DNA of 43,999 bases from Acidimicrobiaceae bacterium (GTDB taxonomy: Bacteria; Actinomycetota; Acidimicrobiia; Acidimicrobiales; Aldehydirespiratoraceae), in contig PBTQ01000073.1 of NCBI GenBank assembly GCA_002729125.1, forward strand, positions 1-43,999, given 5' to 3'. This document shows, piece by piece, positions 34,041 through 41,731 of the stretch. Both the position numbers and the translations under genes were made by a program. Below the pieces are notes generated by a model. That model saw nothing but the letters and a program-made list of their open reading frames with translations, was not told the origin of the DNA and did no database searches. Each line of letters starts with the position of its first letter. Within the stretch, counting starts at the first letter, position 1.

Positions 34041-35492
34041 GTGCCGACCCCACCCGACCTCTCGTACCCCGAACTCCGTCTCTTCATCGGCGGTGAGTGG
34101 AGGGGTGGAGCGGAAACCCTGCCCGTCGTGAACCCCTCGACGGAAGCGGAGATCGGTCGCCTTCCGGTTGCTACGCCGGCCGATCTCGACGATGCACTCG
34201 CCGCTGCCGAGACCGGCTTCGCCATCTGGCGCCACACCCCACCGCGCGACCGGTCCGACCTGATCCGCCGCGCTGCGGCGCTGATGCGTGATCGCCACAA
34301 CGAGATCGCCCACTCGATCACGCTCGAACACGGCAAGCCGTTCCAGCAGGCTCGGCTCGAAGTCATCCGTGGGGCCGAATTCTTCGAGTGGGACGCCGGT
34401 GAGGCAACCCGCACCTACGGTCGCGTGATCCCCTCCGCCCCTGGCGTGAAGTACATCGTCCATCACCAGCCGATCGGGCCGGTCGCAGCGTTTGCGCCAT
34501 GGAACTTCCCGATGAGCCAGCCGGCCCGCAAGGTCGCGGGCGCGCTTGCCTCAGGGTGCTCGATCATCCTCAAGGCCTCCGAGGAGACCCCGGCCGGAGC
34601 GATTCACATCGCGAAGGCGTTCGAGGATGCCGGCCTTCCAGCTGGTGTGCTTAACCTCGTCTTTGGCGTGCCCGCCGACATCTCCAGCCACCTGATCCCC
34701 GACGAACGGATTCGTCTCGTTGCCTTCACGGGCTCAACCGGCGTCGGGCGCCATCTCACCGGCCTCGCCTCACAACACATGACGCCCGTGCTCATGGAAC
34801 TCGGCGGCCACGCACCGGTCATCGTCTGCGAGGACACCGATGTCGACGCTGCCGCAGTCAGCTCGGCAATCCGAGCCATGCGCAACGCCGGTCAGGTCTG
34901 CACCTCCCCGACCCGCTTCTTCGTGCACGAGCAGATCTATGACCAGTTCCTTACCGGCATCACGACGCGAAGCGCGGCGACGGTTGTCGGCGATGGGCTC
35001 ACCGACGGGGTCGAGATGGGTCCCCTCGCGAACGGTCGCCGCCTTCTGGCGATGCAGGAACTCGTCGAGGATGCGGCCGCTGCCGGCGCCACGGTCACCA
35101 CAGGGGGGAGCCGCATTGGCGTTGTGGGCTATTTCTTCGAACCGACGGTGCTCGCCGACGTCCCCGACCATGCTCGAATCATGCAAGAAGAACCGTTCGG
35201 GCCGGTCGCCATCGTCAATCCTGTCTCGGGGCTTGACGAGGCGATTGCCCGGGCCAACTCGGTTCCGTACGGACTTGCGGCCTATGGCTTCACCAACCGA
35301 GCTGACTTTGTCGACGAGATGGTTGAGCGAGTCGAGGCCGGCAATGTGTCCATCAACACGCTCGAGGCGTCACTGCCTGAAACGCCCTTCGGTGGGATGA
35401 AGTCGAGTGGGTACGGCCGCGAAGGCGGGATCGAGGGACTCCACCACTACACCGTGGTCAAGAACTTGTCCCACAGCATCGAGATCGTCTGA
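34041..35492 (+). CDS. aldehyde dehydrogenase
   Basis: The 483-residue NAD(P)+-dependent enzyme oxidises an aldehyde to an acid. Catalytic Glu253 (LMELGGHAP) and Cys287 (GQVCTSP) are 34 residues apart as in active ALDHs; AAFAPWNFPMSQP and FTGSTGVGRHL bind the cofactor. It is closest in pattern to succinate-semialdehyde/glycolaldehyde dehydrogenases. In other bacteria the same position after 3-hydroxyanthranilate cleavage is held by 2-aminomuconate semialdehyde dehydrogenase, but that needs a decarboxylase (NbaD) not found here. GTG 34041 follows kynA by 8 bases. Confidence 0.9.
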   Translation: MPTPPDLSYPELRLFIGGEWRGGAETLPVVNPSTEAEIGRLPVATPADLDDALAAAETGFAIWRHTPPRDRSDLIRRAAALMRDRHNEIAHSITLEHGKPFQQARLEVIRGAEFFEWDAGEATRTYGRVIPSAPGVKYIVHHQPIGPVAAFAPWNFPMSQPARKVAGALASGCSIILKASEETPAGAIHIAKAFEDAGLPAGVLNLVFGVPADISSHLIPDERIRLVAFTGSTGVGRHLTGLASQHMTPVLMELGGHAPVIVCEDTDVDAAAVSSAIRAMRNAGQVCTSPTRFFVHEQIYDQFLTGITTRSAATVVGDGLTDGVEMGPLANGRRLLAMQELVEDAAAAGATVTTGGSRIGVVGYFFEPTVLADVPDHARIMQEEPFGPVAIVNPVSGLDEAIARANSVPYGLAAYGFTNRADFVDEMVERVEAGNVSINTLEASLPETPFGGMKSSGYGREGGIEGLHHYTVVKNLSHSIEIV

Positions 35493-35514
35493 GGCCGAAC
35501 AGGAGGATTGGCGC

Positions 35515-36468
35515 GTGCAGTACACCAGAGATCGGGCCAAAGAACACGCCCGAACCACCATGACCGGTATTTGGGCGGCCGCCCTCATGCCGTTCGACGA
35601 CCAACTCCGGATCGACGAGGACGGCTTCGCCGAGAACGTCCGCCACTGGACCGAGGACCTCGGCATCCGGGGCCTGTTCATCAGCGGGAAGCAGGGCGAG
35701 TTCTTCTCGATGACGGTCGACGAACGCAAGCGAACCTTCGAGCTTGCGGTCGAGGCCTGCGGTGGCGACGCCCAGACGATCATGTCGTGCTCTGATCAGA
35801 ACCTCGACGTTGTGCTCGACCTCGCCCGCCACGCCGAATCGTGCGGGGCGGACTACATCGTCGTGCACGCGCCAGCCCTTCACTTCACGAAGGCACAGGA
35901 CGAGACGCTGATGGGCTACTACCGGACGATCTCGGAAGCGGTAGACATCGGCATCGCCCTGTGGAGCCATCCCGACAGCGGCTATCTGATGTCGCCACAA
36001 CTTTGCAATCGTCTCGCCGATCTCGAGAACGTCGTCGCAATCAAGTACTCGGTTCCAAGGGAGATGTACGCCAAACTCTCGGGGCTCGCGTCCGATCGCA
36101 TCCACGTCAGCACGGCGTCGGAGACCGAGTGGCTCGACAACATCATCGAACTCGACTGGAAGCTGTACCTCTGTTCGTCGCCTCCGTTCCTGATCCAGAC
36201 CGCGGCCGATCGCCGCATGCACGACTACACCGAGGCGGCGTTCGCTGGTCGCCATGACGACGCTCGTGCGATCAGCGTGTCGCTCGACCCGGTTCGGGAT
36301 GCGCTGATGGGCACCCGTCCGGCGGAGAAGCCCCATGCCCACCAGAAATACTGGCAGGAGCTTCTCGGCCAGGTCGGTGGCGGGGTCCGGGCGCCATTGC
36401 TCGAACTGACTGACGATGAGAAGGCCGTGACTCGCGAGGCGTTCGAAGCCTGTGGGCTCGGCGGCTGA
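35515..36468 (+). CDS. DapA/N-acetylneuraminate lyase-family protein
   Basis: The 317-residue (beta/alpha)8 protein belongs to the Schiff-base-forming pyruvate aldolase/hydratase family. Lys177 in VVAIKYSVP is the imine-forming Lys. GLFISGKQGEFFSMTVDERKR matches the family's G-T-x-G-E-x-x-x-L-x-x-E-E-R block, but with Lys-Gln in place of Thr-Thr/Gly. HAPALHF stands where classical members have the P-Y-Y motif carrying the catalytic Tyr, so chemistry may differ from DapA. AGGAGG eight bases before GTG 35515 fixes the start; ATG at residue 17 is less likely. Its place in a kynurenine operon is unexplained. Confidence 0.85.
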   Translation: MQYTRDRAKEHARTTMTGIWAAALMPFDDQLRIDEDGFAENVRHWTEDLGIRGLFISGKQGEFFSMTVDERKRTFELAVEACGGDAQTIMSCSDQNLDVVLDLARHAESCGADYIVVHAPALHFTKAQDETLMGYYRTISEAVDIGIALWSHPDSGYLMSPQLCNRLADLENVVAIKYSVPREMYAKLSGLASDRIHVSTASETEWLDNIIELDWKLYLCSSPPFLIQTAADRRMHDYTEAAFAGRHDDARAISVSLDPVRDALMGTRPAEKPHAHQKYWQELLGQVGGGVRAPLLELTDDEKAVTREAFEACGLGG

Positions 36469-36470
36469 CC

Positions 36471-37277
36471 GTGGGGGAACCGTTGCGGATCGTCCTCGTT
36501 GGATGGGGCGCAATCGGCCAGACGGCTGCCCGTCTCGCGGTGAAAGCTGATCGCGCGATTGCGATTGTCGGGGTTGTCGTCCGGTCGCCGGACGCTGCCC
36601 GCGAGGGCCTTCCAGCCACCGCAGCATTGATCACCGACCCGAGCGAGCTCGCCGCCCTGAAGCCCGACGTCGTCGCCGAAGCAGCCAGCCGCGAGGCTGT
36701 GGCGCCGTGGGGTCGGGCTGCGCTCGCACTCGGCGCCGACCTGATCGTGTCTTCGGTTTCTGCGTTCGCCGAACCGCTGGTGCTCGCCGAATTACGTCGG
36801 GTCGCCGACCAGCACCACGCGACGATCCACATCCAGCCGGGTGCGCTCGGTGGCGTCGACGCCCTTGCCGCCGGCCGACAGCTCGGACTCGACACGGTCG
36901 AGCACCGCATCGTGAAACCGCCGAGGGCATGGCAGGGCACACCGGCCGACGAGGGCGGCTTCCTCGACACAATCACCGAGCCGACCGTGCTGCTCGAGGC
37001 CACCGCTGCAGAGACCGCAGCTCGTTTCCCAAAGAACGCCAACGTCGCGATGACTACCGCCCTCGCCGGCATTGGGCCAGACGCCACCCGGGTTGTGCTG
37101 GTCGCCGACCCGAACGCAACGACGAATCGTCACGAGCTTCGAGCTTCGGGCGCGTTCGGGGAACTCGACGTTCGGATCGATAATGCCCCGCTGCCCGACA
37201 ACCCCAAGAGTTCGGCGATGGCGGCCCTCGGGCTGGCCCGAGCGATCATCAACCGATCGGCGACGTTGGCGATCTGA
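36471..37277 (+). CDS. nadX: aspartate dehydrogenase family protein
   Basis: The 268-residue protein matches L-aspartate dehydrogenase (NadX, formerly DUF108). IVLVGWGAIGQTAARLAV (7-24) binds NAD(P), VVAEAASREAVAPWGR and VSSVSAFAEP are family blocks, GALGGVDALAAGR the catalytic-domain entry, and KPPRAWQGTPA plus NANVAMTTALAGIG are highly typical. NadX makes iminoaspartate for NadA, or works in aspartate breakdown. GTG 36471 follows the DapA-like stop by 2 bases. It converges with nadC with only 9 bases between. Its use in a kynurenine operon is uncertain; a related amino-acid or imine substrate is possible. Confidence 0.88.
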   Translation: MGEPLRIVLVGWGAIGQTAARLAVKADRAIAIVGVVVRSPDAAREGLPATAALITDPSELAALKPDVVAEAASREAVAPWGRAALALGADLIVSSVSAFAEPLVLAELRRVADQHHATIHIQPGALGGVDALAAGRQLGLDTVEHRIVKPPRAWQGTPADEGGFLDTITEPTVLLEATAAETAARFPKNANVAMTTALAGIGPDATRVVLVADPNATTNRHELRASGAFGELDVRIDNAPLPDNPKSSAMAALGLARAIINRSATLAI

Positions 37278-37286
37278 CTCCGCTGG

Positions 37287-38201
37287 TCAGCTTGCGCTGA
37301 TGGTGTTCCAGTCGAGACCGAGGTCGAGGACCCGTGCCGAGTGAGTGAGCTCACCCACGGCGATGAAGTCCACGCCCGTCGTCGCAACCTCGGCCGCGCG
37401 ACCGAGGGTAAGGCCGCCGCTGGCTTCGATCCGGACCGTGGGCGCGATCTCGTCGCGCAGGGAGACAGCGGCCCGCATGTTTTCGGTGGAGAAGTTGTCG
37501 ATCAGGACCTCATTGGCGCCAGCGTCGATGGCGGCCCGGAGCGACGAGAGGTCGTCGACCTCGATCTCGACCGGCACGGTTCCCTCGAGGCCGATCAAGG
37601 CTGCGTAGGCCGCGGCGATCCCACCGGCCGCAGCAACATGGTTGTCCTTCACCAGCGCCATATCGTGCAGCCCCATCCGGTGGTTGGTTCCGCCCCCACA
37701 CCGCACGGCGTACTTCTGCAAGGCCCGAAGCCCCGGGAGCGTCTTGCGGGTATCGCGTACGCTCGTTGCGGTACCGATGAGCTCATCGGTCCAGCGCCGA
37801 GTGAGGGTGGCGATCCCGGACAGGTGGCATAGCAGGTTGAGGGCGGTCCGTTCGGCGGTGAGCATCGCCCGGGTCGGCGCATCGACCCGAGCTACCGCGG
37901 TGCCGGCGGTGACACGGTCGCCGTCCTCGGCCAGGTAGTCGAACGAGCCGTCGGGCCCACACACCATGTCGACGACTGCGGCTGCGACTGGGAGCCCTGC
38001 GACCACGCCAGCCTCGCGAGCACCGAAGTTCACGGCACAGGTCTGCCCCTCCGGGATCGTCGCCACCGAGGTGATATCGACACCGTCCCCGAGGTCTTCG
38101 GCGAGCGCGGTTGCGATGAGTCCGGTGACCTCCGTGGGTTTGAGGCCTGCATCCTGCAGCCGTTCCTTGGTGTCAGCAGAGAGTGGGTGGAGGGTGATCA
38201 C
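37287..38201 (-). CDS. nadC: quinolinate phosphoribosyltransferase (carboxylating)
   Basis: The 304-residue enzyme converts quinolinate and PRPP to nicotinate mononucleotide. RDTRKTLPGLRALQKYAVRCGGG followed by NHRMGLHDMALVKDNH is the diagnostic active-site stretch (about residues 148-190), and ALAEDLGDGVDIT and IEASGGLTLGRAAEVATTGVDFIAVG complete the fold. GTG 38201 lies 8 bases after TAGCGT on the minus strand. It faces the kynurenine operon tail to tail, so it is separately transcribed but clearly part of the same pathway to NAD. No nadA or nadB is in the window. Confidence 0.95.
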   Translation of the reverse strand: MITLHPLSADTKERLQDAGLKPTEVTGLIATALAEDLGDGVDITSVATIPEGQTCAVNFGAREAGVVAGLPVAAAVVDMVCGPDGSFDYLAEDGDRVTAGTAVARVDAPTRAMLTAERTALNLLCHLSGIATLTRRWTDELIGTATSVRDTRKTLPGLRALQKYAVRCGGGTNHRMGLHDMALVKDNHVAAAGGIAAAYAALIGLEGTVPVEIEVDDLSSLRAAIDAGANEVLIDNFSTENMRAAVSLRDEIAPTVRIEASGGLTLGRAAEVATTGVDFIAVGELTHSARVLDLGLDWNTISAS

Positions 38202-38209
38202 GTTCGCCG

Positions 38210-38215
38210 ACGCTA
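38210..38215 (-). promoter_or_regulatory. -10 box TAGCGT of nadC (leaderless or very short leader)
   Basis: TAGCGT ends 8 bases before GTG 38201 on the minus strand, identical to the hexamer before the cyclophilin gene. No Shine-Dalgarno sequence is present. Confidence 0.4.
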
Positions 38216-38264
38216 CCGCCGCACTGCGGCTGGTCCTGACAGCCGACTTCGTGCTCGGGGCGAG

Positions 38265-38834
38265 TCAGTCCGGCAAGGTGCCGGCTGCTTCGGCAGCGGC
38301 CCGGGTCCCTGGGTGATCGAACGGTGGCTCGGTCAGCCGTCGGAGGCGATTGATCCGACGGCCGTAGCGCCAGATCATGTCGCCGTTTTCGGGGTCGAGG
38401 CGGCGGGTGACCGCCACGACGGTGTTCCACGGTCGGAGCTTGTGCACGCCCTTCTTCCACCGAGCCGCGACCCGGATTCTGCGGCCACCGATGCCGGCCG
38501 TGTCATTGACGCCGTTCTCGAGCGTGCCGTCGCAGAACATGTCATGGACCAGGCCGCCGGTGGTGATCGTGATGCGGTTCCCCACCTGTTCGACCCGCTC
38601 CACGTGTCCCTTCATCGGGCCCTCGTAGCACTCCCAGACACCGCGCAGATCAGCGGCCTCGTCGACGAGGGGCTCGCGGCACCCATCAAGGATGCGCGAC
38701 GGCCAGACGTTCCACGATGCATCGGGACCAGTGACACCCTTCGGCACCTGCGCAGCCTTCGGCCCTGAGCCGTCCAGTGTGGGGACGACGTAGTCGGTGG
38801 GGTCATGGGGTCGAGCAAGCGCAGCGTAATCCAT
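38265..38834 (-). CDS. hypothetical protein, possible beta-barrel
   Basis: This 189-residue protein starts at ATG 38834 with a perfect AGGAGG four bases upstream on the minus strand (ATG 38849 in the same frame is weaker). It has no signal peptide or membrane helix. Residues 68-185 look like alternating beta strands with a LRGVWECYEG opening and ITITTGGLVHDMF, IRVAARW, NTVVAVTRRL and GDMIWRYGRRIN, reminiscent of lipocalin-like barrels that often begin with G-x-W. I do not recognise the family. It is divergent from an acyl-CoA dehydrogenase across a 145-base gap. Confidence 0.75.
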   Translation of the reverse strand: MDYAALARPHDPTDYVVPTLDGSGPKAAQVPKGVTGPDASWNVWPSRILDGCREPLVDEAADLRGVWECYEGPMKGHVERVEQVGNRITITTGGLVHDMFCDGTLENGVNDTAGIGGRRIRVAARWKKGVHKLRPWNTVVAVTRRLDPENGDMIWRYGRRINRLRRLTEPPFDHPGTRAAAEAAGTLPD

Positions 38835-38979
38835 CGGACCTCCTCTCATCCTCAGACTGCCAGATCGCCGCCCGGCTCACACAGCGAACGAGGTGGGCGC
38901 AGGTCGCTGCACTTGGCCCAGACAGGAGGGCAGCACGCCGCTGGCGAACCGAGAGGCGCTCCTGACAAGCTGGCCCGGG

Positions 38980-40230
38980 ATGGACACGACCGACATCACG
39001 ACCGAGGCGACCGAATGGTTCCAGCACCACTGGGATCCAGCGATGCCGCTGGGCGATTGGTGGCGGCTTCTCGCCGACTCGGGTTTCGCCTTCCCGCAGT
39101 GGCCCGAGGGCTTCGGCGGTCGCGGCCTGTCGGGTCGTGATGCCAAGGCCGTCCAGGAGGCTCGCCGCGCCGTCGGCGCCTACGGGCCGCCGAACGGCGT
39201 CGCCACCTTCCTCGTGGCACCGACGCTCCTCGTCATGGGCACGCTGGAACAACAGCAGCGCCATCTCCCGGGCATCGTCGCCGGCACGACTCCGTGGTGC
39301 CAGCTCTTCTCTGAGCCGACGGCCGGATCTGACATGGCCTCGCTCGGTACCCGAGCCGTGAAGGATGGGGATGAGTGGACCGTCACCGGGCAGAAGGTCT
39401 GGAACTCAGGCGCCCACTATGCACAGTACGGGATCCTGATCGCCCGCACCGACCCCGACGCCCCCAAGCATCGGGGTGTCACCTACTTCCTCATTGACAT
39501 GACCCAGCCCGGCGTCGATGTTCGGCCGCTGCGAGAAATGACCGGGGATGCGGCCTTCAACGAGGTTTTCTTCGACGACGCCCGCGTGCACGACTCGGAC
39601 CGGGTCGGTACTGAGGGCGACGGCTGGCGCATCGCCATGACCACGCTTTCGTTTGAACGTGACCCTGGCAACGCCGGCCTCGGTGACACCGCTGCGTTCC
39701 ACGAAGCCGACCTCACGGTGCCGGTGGGTGAGCACGCTGAATGCGAGAAGACGGCTGCCGACGGCTTCTCGATCGCGATGAGCGGTCGCGCCGGTGAGGT
39801 GTTCGATGCCGCTCTCGCTTTCGGCCTGAAGCGCTCTGGTGATCCGGTCCTACGCGATCGTCTCGCTCGGCTTCACGTCGACCGCGCGGTCGTCGGGCTG
39901 ACCGGACGTCGCGGCGCCGCGAACATGAAAGCGGCCGGTCAACCGGGACCCGAGATCGCCGGCCTCAAGATCACGGGCACCGAGACCGGGCGCAATGTGC
40001 GCGACCTGGGATTCGAGGCGCTTGGTGCGGCCGGCATGTTGTGGGGCGACGACGCGCCCGACGGTGGCCTCTTTCATCGGTACGCCATGTTCACCCCGGC
40101 CCAATCGATCGCCGGTGGCACCGACGAGGTGCTCCGCAACTCGATCGGGGAGCGAGTGCTCGGATTGCCCCGCGAGCCCGACGAAGCCGAGCGCCGAGAA
40201 ACTCCCTGGAAGGACCTTCGGCGGAGCTGA
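38980..40230 (+). CDS. acyl-CoA dehydrogenase family protein
   Basis: The 416-residue flavoprotein has the three-domain ACAD order: helical start (WWRLLADSGFAFPQWPEGFGG), flavin/substrate block QLFSEPTAGSDMASLGTRAV, beta-domain GQKVWNSGAHYAQYGILIART, and a C-terminal FTPAQSIAGGTDEVLRNSIGERVLGLPREP. The first and last blocks match the actinobacterial FadE group acting on CoA thioesters of branched, cyclic or sterol-derived acids. The middle C-terminal bundle is somewhat shorter than usual. The usual base residue Glu is present in the GGTDE context only approximately, so substrate and even activity are open. ATG 38980 lacks a clear ribosome site. Confidence 0.85.
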   Translation: MDTTDITTEATEWFQHHWDPAMPLGDWWRLLADSGFAFPQWPEGFGGRGLSGRDAKAVQEARRAVGAYGPPNGVATFLVAPTLLVMGTLEQQQRHLPGIVAGTTPWCQLFSEPTAGSDMASLGTRAVKDGDEWTVTGQKVWNSGAHYAQYGILIARTDPDAPKHRGVTYFLIDMTQPGVDVRPLREMTGDAAFNEVFFDDARVHDSDRVGTEGDGWRIAMTTLSFERDPGNAGLGDTAAFHEADLTVPVGEHAECEKTAADGFSIAMSGRAGEVFDAALAFGLKRSGDPVLRDRLARLHVDRAVVGLTGRRGAANMKAAGQPGPEIAGLKITGTETGRNVRDLGFEALGAAGMLWGDDAPDGGLFHRYAMFTPAQSIAGGTDEVLRNSIGERVLGLPREPDEAERRETPWKDLRRS

Positions 40231-40270
40231 CTCCGTCATCCGGCCCGGCTCGCCGTGCCGCCACTGGCAG

Positions 40271-40978
40271 CTACCAACTCGGCACGCAGTCGAGGAAGTC
40301 GAGGGCGGCGTCGATGAAGCCGAACTGCTTCGGGAGCGAAAAGTGATCGACGCCGGGCAACTCCTTCACCGTGACGTTGGGCAGAAGGTCCGCGAGCGGA
40401 CCGGGCGGACCGGCAAAATCCTCCGTGCCGATCACGAGAAGGGCCGGCTGCGTTACCGTCGCCAGCTGGTCGGCGGTGAAGTGACGGTCATCGCGCTGGG
40501 ACTGCGCCTCGCCGACCTTCTTGAGGATCTCGGCCCGCTCAGCCCCGGCGGTGCGGAACAGGCCCTCGAAGCGGTAATCGGCGGCGGCACGATCCTCACC
40601 GGCTCCCATCGCCGGCCCAGCGACAACGTTGCGGCCGATGCCACCCAACACCAGCCGACGCACCAGTTGCGGATGGCGCAGGGTGAGGTCGAGTGCCGTG
40701 CGCGCCCCGAGCGAGTAGCCGACGATGTCGATTTGGCGACCCTCGTCCGGCGTGAACGGCAACTGCTCGATAACGGGCGTGACGAGATCCTTGTAGGCCT
40801 CGATGTCGTCGGGGGTGTCGGCGTCGCCGTGCCCGAGGAGGTCATAGCCGAGCGGCCGACGCCCACCTTCCTTCACGAGATCGAACCACCCGGGCTCGAC
40901 CCACGTCATCTGCGTCGACGTGGCGAAGCCGTGCAGGAACACGACCGGAACCGGCGCTTCGCCAGACCAGATGCTCAC
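40271..40978 (-). CDS. alpha/beta hydrolase
   Basis: This 235-residue hydrolase has VVFLHGFATS (oxyanion hole), IVGYSLGARTAL with nucleophile Ser in G-Y-S-L-G, and PGVDHFSLPKQFG with the catalytic His; ALLVIGTEDFAG holds the likely acidic residue. It should cleave an ester or amide of a small molecule. GTG 40978 overlaps the stop of the sulfatase pseudogene as GTGA, which fixes the start and shows the pair once formed a coupled unit. It has no signal peptide. The substrate cannot be inferred. Confidence 0.85.
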   Translation of the reverse strand: MSIWSGEAPVPVVFLHGFATSTQMTWVEPGWFDLVKEGGRRPLGYDLLGHGDADTPDDIEAYKDLVTPVIEQLPFTPDEGRQIDIVGYSLGARTALDLTLRHPQLVRRLVLGGIGRNVVAGPAMGAGEDRAAADYRFEGLFRTAGAERAEILKKVGEAQSQRDDRHFTADQLATVTQPALLVIGTEDFAGPPGPLADLLPNVTVKELPGVDHFSLPKQFGFIDAALDFLDCVPSW

Positions 40979-41720
40979 GACGGTCCCTGATGTCCGGCCT
41001 TGTCGCCGAGCTCGTACCACTCGTAATCGTGGTCTTCGAAGGCTGCGTCGTCACCGAAGAGCTTGGGACGATCGTCGACGTTGCCGGCCCGGTCGACACC
41101 GCCGCCGATGCCGTAATAGCGGGCGTACTTCGCCTCGCCGTCGAAGAAGCCCCGCACGGCGTGGCGGGTATTGGCGACCAGGTCGGACTGGGCAGCGTCC
41201 TGGGAGAAAAAGACATAGTTCCGTGGTGTCGCCGCCGGATCGGCGAGCGCAGGGAAAAGGTCGACGCCCCACAGCGTGGGTGAGTCATCGATGTCGACGC
41301 CGCCGAGCGCGCACAGGGTCGTGGCAAGGTCGACATGGGTGGCGAGGGCGTTGGTTTCGGCGCCGGCCTGGGTCATGCCCGGCACCCTCATGATCAGCGG
41401 CACCCCGATCACCTCTTCGCAGACGCACGGCAGTTTTGCCCGGAGGCCGTGGCTGCCGCAGGCATCGTCGTGGTCGGAGGTGCAGGCGATGAGGATGTCG
41501 TCGTAGATGCCGAGCTCGTCGAGCACGTCGAGGATGCGCCGCAGGTTCCAGTCGAGCTCGGCGAACACGGCGACGCGTGCGTGTAAGACCGGTTGAAGGT
41601 CAGCCCGTCGTCCATCAGGCGCTGATGGGCAGGCAGCTCGAGCTTACCGCACAGCCAGTCGTTGCGCCGTTCCTCGTCGCTGACGATGAGCAGCTGGTTC
41701 GGTCGTTTGTCTTTCCCCAC
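40975..41720 (-). pseudogene. sulfatase with internal deletion and frameshift
   Basis: The N-terminal piece, from GTG 41720, reads RPNQLLIVSDEERRNDWL, the metal-binding opening of sulfatases, then LTFNRSYTHASPCSPS, the start of the C-x-P-x-R formylglycine motif (Cys at 41567-41565). There the frame jumps to FAELDWNLRRILDVLDELG, which belongs near residue 270 of an intact enzyme, and continues ILIACTSDHDDACGSHGL to a normal C-terminus. The motif Arg and roughly 200 residues are missing. The joint lies within TGTTCGCCGAG, readable in both frames as either side of the deletion. The gene cannot make active enzyme. Confidence 0.8.
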
Positions 41721-41731
41721 GAGCGACGACG

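Noticed and set aside
34041-35492. Specific naming of the aldehyde dehydrogenase as 2-aminomuconate semialdehyde dehydrogenase
   Set aside because: The required decarboxylase is absent, and the sequence pattern is equally close to succinate-semialdehyde dehydrogenases.
40271-40978. Alpha/beta hydrolase as the missing kynurenine formamidase
   Set aside because: It lies outside the operon and is coupled to the sulfatase remnant; the fold alone does not support the assignment.
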